A stretch of 64,000 nt of DNA from Rosenbergiella nectarea (GTDB lineage Bacteria; Pseudomonadota; Gammaproteobacteria; Enterobacterales; Enterobacteriaceae). The notes beneath the pieces are model-generated. The model ran no database searches, was not told where the DNA came from, and saw nothing but the letters and a program-made list of their open reading frames with translations. A program made the position numbers and the translations under genes. Positions 63,381 through 64,000 of the stretch are shown here, one piece after another. The stretch covers positions 486,549-550,548 of the forward strand of contig NZ_FOGC01000001.1 in assembly GCF_900111105.1 (NCBI RefSeq), written 5' to 3'. The number at the start of each line of letters is the position of its first letter. Position 1 is the stretch's first letter.

Positions 63381-64000
63381 TTGAGCACCCTCCCGATTCA
63401 CGACGTGCTTGATGAGTTAGTGCTTGCCCTCTCTCATTCACCTCAAGTTATTCTTCAGGCGCCCCCTGGTGCTGGCAAATCGACTTGGCTTCCTATACAG
63501 CTACTGCAACGTCTTCCGCTAAACGGCAAAATTATTATGTTAGAGCCAAGACGGCTTGCCGCCAAAAATGTGGCTTTCCGTCTTGCACATTATTTGGGTG
63601 AACCCCCCGGTGAGACGGTCGGTTACCGGATGCGTGCGGAGCAGTGCATTGGTAAGACGACACGGTTAGAGGTCGTTACCGAAGGTGTGCTAACACGTCG
63701 ATTGCAGCAGGATCCCATGTTGGAAGATATCTCGCTGGTGATCATCGATGAGTTTCATGAACGTAGTTTACAGGCAGATCTGGCTTTAGCGTTTATGCTG
63801 GATATTCAGCAAGGATTACGTGACGATCTTAAACTGTTGATTATGTCAGCAACCTTAGACAATCGACGGTTAGGAGAGGTGTTAACTCAAGCGCCGACCA
63901 TTACCTCTGAAGGTCGACACTTTCCGGTGCAACGTTTCTATCACGGGATATCGTCTCAGGGAGTATTCTCCGTCAACCTCGCCAATAAAATCCTTGAAGT
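63381..64000 (+). CDS. hrpB: ATP-dependent helicase HrpB, 3'-truncated by window edge
   Basis: First ~206 residues. Start TTG at 63381 with GGAG six nt upstream (LSTLPIHDVLDELVLAL, close to E. coli MSSLPVAAVLPELLTAL). DEAH-box helicase of the HrpA/HrpB group. Motif I QAPPGAGKSTW near residue 30, LEPRRLAAKNVA near residue 55, DEFHER (motif II, DEFH) near residue 122 and MSATLDN (motif III) near residue 155 are all present. Divergent from thpR, sharing an ~90-nt promoter region. The frame is open to the end of the window. Confidence 0.96.
   Translation, partial: MSTLPIHDVLDELVLALSHSPQVILQAPPGAGKSTWLPIQLLQRLPLNGKIIMLEPRRLAAKNVAFRLAHYLGEPPGETVGYRMRAEQCIGKTTRLEVVTEGVLTRRLQQDPMLEDISLVIIDEFHERSLQADLALAFMLDIQQGLRDDLKLLIMSATLDNRRLGEVLTQAPTITSEGRHFPVQRFYHGISSQGVFSVNLANKILE

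Overview
The window looks like a chromosomal segment of a gamma-proteobacterium of the order Enterobacterales. Gene content, gene order, start codons and protein sequences follow the 2-minute region of Escherichia coli closely (leu - ilvIH - cra - mra/dcw cluster - lpxC - secM-secA - mutT - coaE/zapD/yacG - hof - ampDE - aroP - pdhR-aceEF-lpd - acnB - cueO - hpt - yadGH - panBC - folK-pcnB - gluQ - dksA - sfsA - thpR/hrpB). Base composition is moderate, not strongly AT-rich. The family cannot be fixed from the sequence alone; an Erwiniaceae-like organism with a somewhat streamlined genome is my inference. No rRNA, tRNA, insertion sequence, prophage or CRISPR array was seen.

Layout. 1-2195: the end of secD and all of secF, which E. 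coli keeps elsewhere, facing the leu operon across a shared terminator. 2215-7136: leuABCD on the minus strand with its leader peptide, attenuator and promoter. 7137-9908: ilvIH (acetolactate synthase III) behind an AT-rich leader with competing hairpins. 10002-11018: cra. 11241-27819: the division and cell-wall cluster mraZ-rsmH-ftsL-ftsI-murE-murF-mraY-murD-ftsW-murG-murC-(ddlB remnant)-ftsQ-ftsA-ftsZ, tightly packed and starting from a conserved promoter and MraZ operator. 27923-32829: lpxC, secM, secA, mutT. 32847-37545 (minus): the coaE-zapD-yacG operon and the pilus-type genes ppdD-hofB-hofC. 37783-40589: ampDE and aroP. 41018-48196: the PdhR operator, pdhR, and aceE, aceF, lpd (pyruvate dehydrogenase complex). 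48616-52147: acnB, yacL, yacC and a copper-type promoter. 52177-56660: cueO, hpt, yadGH. 56708-63291 (minus): panC, panB, folK, pcnB, gluQ, dksA, sfsA, thpR. 63381-64000: the first part of hrpB, running off the end.

The most informative departure from the standard map is gene loss at conserved positions. ddlB is a decayed pseudogene between murC and ftsQ, still alignable in several frames to the E. coli protein. guaC, nadC, speD-speE, gcd, can, panD and leuO are absent from the places they hold in E. coli. The genes around these gaps are intact. I found no unmistakably new multi-gene system. The items worth a second look are the ddlB ruin and its effect on the murC tail and ftsQ expression signals, the conserved AUU start of pcnB, the CUC-type leu attenuator, the alternative hairpins before ilvI, the loss of one catalytic motif in ThpR, and an unexplained stretch between hpt and yadG.
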